DNA from: Desulfobulbus sp.
Lineage (GTDB): Bacteria; Desulfobacterota; Desulfobulbia; Desulfobulbales; Desulfobulbaceae
Assembly: GCA_031280615.1 (NCBI GenBank)
Contig: JAITGO010000017.1
Span: 310,001 to 374,000 of the forward strand
Reading direction: 5' to 3'
DNA length: 64,000 bases
The position numbers and the translations under genes are program-made. Below, in pieces: positions 62,222 through 64,000 of the stretch; the stretch's first letter is position 1; each line of letters opens with the position of its first letter. The notes under the pieces are model-generated. The model saw nothing but the letters and a program-made list of their open reading frames with translations. It made no database searches and was not told where the DNA came from.

Positions 62222-64000
62222 CTAAAACTCGTAGCGGATTTGCAAACTCCCGGTCATGCCTTCGCGGGTGCCCACATAGGCCTGTAGCCCCATGTCAAGG
62301 GACAGGGACGGGTCATTGGTAGGTACGATGTGCATCCCAACCTCGCCGATGCCGGTGCCACCCGCGAGTTCCGGCGCGTCGATGGCGTAGCCGAAGGTCG
62401 TGGCGCCGGCCTCGCCGTCAAACTCGTGCTCGTAGGCCACGCCCATGTAGTGGGTGTAGGTTATGTTCTCGGCGTAGGCGAAGCGGGTGCCCACGCGCAT
62501 ACGGTGCGAATCCGCATCGTCGAACGAGATGGGCTCGCCCGTGGCCAGGGCAACATCATCGCCCTGCACCCGCGTCCAGAAATATTTGCCGTACAGGTCA
62601 AGTGACATCGTATCGTTTAGGTGCGAGATATAGCCCAGACCCGCATGCAGGCCGTAATAGCCCGAGTCGGAATCGTATCCGCCCGCGCGGTGGCCTGCGA
62701 CGTCGACCAGATTGGCATTGTTGTACTCATTGCTGACGGTGCCCGCCCGGAAGCTGGCCTCGGTATAGACATGGCCCGGACCGGCCTCGGCGAAATCCAA
62801 GCGGCCAATAATGCCGCCGCCCAGGTGGTCAACGTCGCCATCGCCATTGTAGTCGATGCCCGAAAAAGCGTTGTAGGTGTCGTGCGAACCGCTGCCGTAT
62901 TCAAAGAAGGCGCCCACGGTCAGGCGTCCGGGAATGAGGTCCACGCCCCTGGAAAGGCCGGTCAACAGGGAAATGCTGGACATCTCTATGTGCGAGCCGG
63001 TGTCGTATTCCGACCAGCCACCGGAAAGAGCGCCGAAGATGCCTATGCCGTTCTCGGTTTCCTGGCTGGACAGCACTGCGTCCCTCATGCCTTGTCCGGC
63101 CGCCAGGTCGGCGCCTTGGTTGACCAGGGCCAGACCGGAGAGGAAGCCTTCGACCAGGACCTTGGCCTGCGGGCGGGCTTGCACGCTGGACAAGGTCGCG
63201 GTCAGCATGTTGTTAGCGGTGTCCAGGTCCCAAAGATAGTTCAGGGTTGCGCTGTGCTGCCCCTGAGCCTGGGTTTGGGTGAAGCCGGTGGTGTTGAGGG
63301 TTCCGGCGCTGGCGTCGATGAGCGTCACTCGGTCACCGGCCCGCAGGGGAGCCGTGTTGCCCAAGGTGCTGGCGGTGACGGTGGAACTCCTGCCGTTGCC
63401 GTCGCCTAAAGCAGCCGTGCCGGTCACGTTAAGCACCGGGGTGTTTTGGGTGACGGGGAAGGTAAAGTTGTACTGCTGGAAATTCTGCACCGATTGCACT
63501 GCGCTGCCGCCGTAATCGAACACGTTCAAGGTGTTGCCGCTGAAGGCGTCCATTCCCGGCACAGGGGTGGTGGCGGTGCCGACGAAGCCGCCGTAAAAAT
63601 CCGCTCCGCTCAGGTCGGGCGCGCCGCCGATGGTCACGCTATTGCCGGTAGCCGAGCCTGTTTCACCATGACCATCGACCAGACTGTACCCGCCGTAGAT
63701 GCTCCCGCTCACCGTGCCGCCGCTGATAGTTACCTTGTTGTTGTTGGCCTCGCCGGACATGCCCGCACCGTTTGAATCGGCATACCCGCCGTAGACGCTC
63801 CCGGTCACAATGCTGACGTCGCCGATGGTTACGGTATTGTTTGTGGCCTGCGCGGTACCGGAGTTGCTAACGGCATGTCCACCGATGATGCTAGACGTGA
63901 CCTGGGCGTTGTCACTGATGGCGACGCTGTTCCCCGAGGCCTGCGCGGTGCCGGAGTCGCTAACGGCATGTCCGCCGATGATGCTAGACGTGACCTGGGC
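62222..64000 (-). CDS. Autotransporter-type surface protein with tandem repeats, 5' end missing
   Basis: The frame is open to the right edge, so the signal peptide and most of the passenger lie outside. The visible passenger starts with about 31-33-residue repeats, each with VTSSIIGGHAVS or GSVYGGYADS followed by NNTVTISG-type strands, as in polymorphic beta-helix adhesins. A linker (about 63480 to 63150) leads to a C-terminal autotransporter barrel of about 270 residues (from GIGIFGALSGGWSEYDTGSH) ending in SLQIRYEF with terminal phenylalanine. The barrel puts the passenger outside the cell. Function probably adhesion, unproven. Confidence 0.88.
   Translation of the reverse strand, partial: AQVTSSIIGGHAVSDSGTAQASGNSVAISDNAQVTSSIIGGHAVSNSGTAQATNNTVTIGDVSIVTGSVYGGYADSNGAGMSGEANNNKVTISGGTVSGSIYGGYSLVDGHGETGSATGNSVTIGGAPDLSGADFYGGFVGTATTPVPGMDAFSGNTLNVFDYGGSAVQSVQNFQQYNFTFPVTQNTPVLNVTGTAALGDGNGRSSTVTASTLGNTAPLRAGDRVTLIDASAGTLNTTGFTQTQAQGQHSATLNYLWDLDTANNMLTATLSSVQARPQAKVLVEGFLSGLALVNQGADLAAGQGMRDAVLSSQETENGIGIFGALSGGWSEYDTGSHIEMSSISLLTGLSRGVDLIPGRLTVGAFFEYGSGSHDTYNAFSGIDYNGDGDVDHLGGGIIGRLDFAEAGPGHVYTEASFRAGTVSNEYNNANLVDVAGHRAGGYDSDSGYYGLHAGLGYISHLNDTMSLDLYGKYFWTRVQGDDVALATGEPISFDDADSHRMRVGTRFAYAENITYTHYMGVAYEHEFDGEAGATTFGYAIDAPELAGGTGIGEVGMHIVPTNDPSLSLDMGLQAYVGTREGMTGSLQIRYEF
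63846..64000 (-). repeat. 93-bp tandem repeats in the autotransporter gene
   Basis: Unit 63846-63938 is followed by a nearly identical second unit from 63939 that runs off the window; for example ATGATGCTAGACGTGACCTG occurs at 63885 and 63978. 93 bp equals 31 codons, so the frame is kept. More diverged units (63 to 70% alike by eye) precede at 63660-63845. Confidence 0.85.

Noticed and set aside
63846..64000. Regular 93-bp repeats that might be taken for a CRISPR array
   Set aside because: The repeats are contiguous, without spacers, and encode in-frame protein repeats.

Overview
The window is about 64 kb of GC-rich DNA from a Gram-negative bacterium. Lipid A and Kdo genes (lpxD, fabZ, lpxA, lpxI, kdsB, kdnA), a B12-dependent ribonucleotide reductase with cobT, a cdaA-cdaR-glmM cluster, PEP-CTERM proteins with a sigma-54-type promoter, PAS sensor kinases with a CPGCP motif and many GTG starts fit Desulfobacterota (former Deltaproteobacteria), most likely a Desulfobulbales-like sulfur-cycle bacterium. 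The taxon is an inference from gene content only.

Layout. 0-3.5 kb: end of a multidrug efflux operon (OprM/TolC-type protein cut by the left edge, DHA2 MFS pump), a universal stress protein and a small DMT-type membrane protein. 3.9-9.3 kb: membrane TerB/J-domain protein, an aminotransferase, then on the minus strand cdaA-cdaR-glmM (c-di-AMP synthesis and UDP-GlcNAc precursor). 9.5-10.5 kb: nitroreductase and PGPGW membrane protein. 10.5-15.5 kb: an AT-richer accessory region with two convergent PEP-CTERM genes, a sigma-54-type promoter, a long leader hairpin, a dispersed inverted-repeat element, three degenerate repeat modules spaced about 284 bp apart, and a PilZ protein. 15.9-19.4 kb: a large DUF89/ARMT1-like protein, cobT and a small secreted protein. 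19.4-25.8 kb: xseA, a YfgM-like TPR protein, panC, kdnA, rsmJ and kdsB. 25.8-33.3 kb: a tightly overlapping signalling operon (YvcK/CofD-like protein, sensor kinase, response regulator, hybrid kinase) followed by a second J-domain protein. 33.4-34.9 kb: a lower-GC islet with two orphan small proteins and tRNA-Leu(TAA). 35-39.2 kb: a K+ channel with RCK domains, then on the minus strand a Dsb-like protein, PhoH-like ATPase and a YbeY-PdxJ fusion. 39.6-41.8 kb: nrdJ behind two NrdR boxes. 42-45 kb: Sel1 repeat protein, RlpA-like protein, a lipoprotein and DedA. 45.4-50.6 kb: a Gld-type ABC transporter (ATPase, fused GldF-GldG, DUF4340 protein). 50.7-55.6 kb: YqaA-like protein, DUF2332 protein, an inverted-repeat element, an outer membrane barrel and a NamZ-like muramidase. 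55.7-62.1 kb: lpxD-fabZ-lpxA-lpxI-asnS-hflX. 62.2-64 kb: the 3' part of an autotransporter with tandem repeats, cut by the right edge.

How it fits together: much of the window serves the cell envelope. glmM, YvcK, lpxA/D/I, kdsB/kdnA, NamZ, RlpA and the outer membrane proteins link UDP-GlcNAc supply, lipid A/Kdo and peptidoglycan turnover. cdaA/cdaR may tie this to osmotic control, and the K+ channel is a possible c-di-AMP target (inference). cobT and nrdJ are linked by cobalamin. Points most worth checking: an ATC start codon predicted for hflX, a YbeY-PdxJ fusion with an internal ribosome binding site, a KdnA-type aminotransferase near kdsB, paired NrdR boxes, and the repeat modules around the PEP-CTERM genes.
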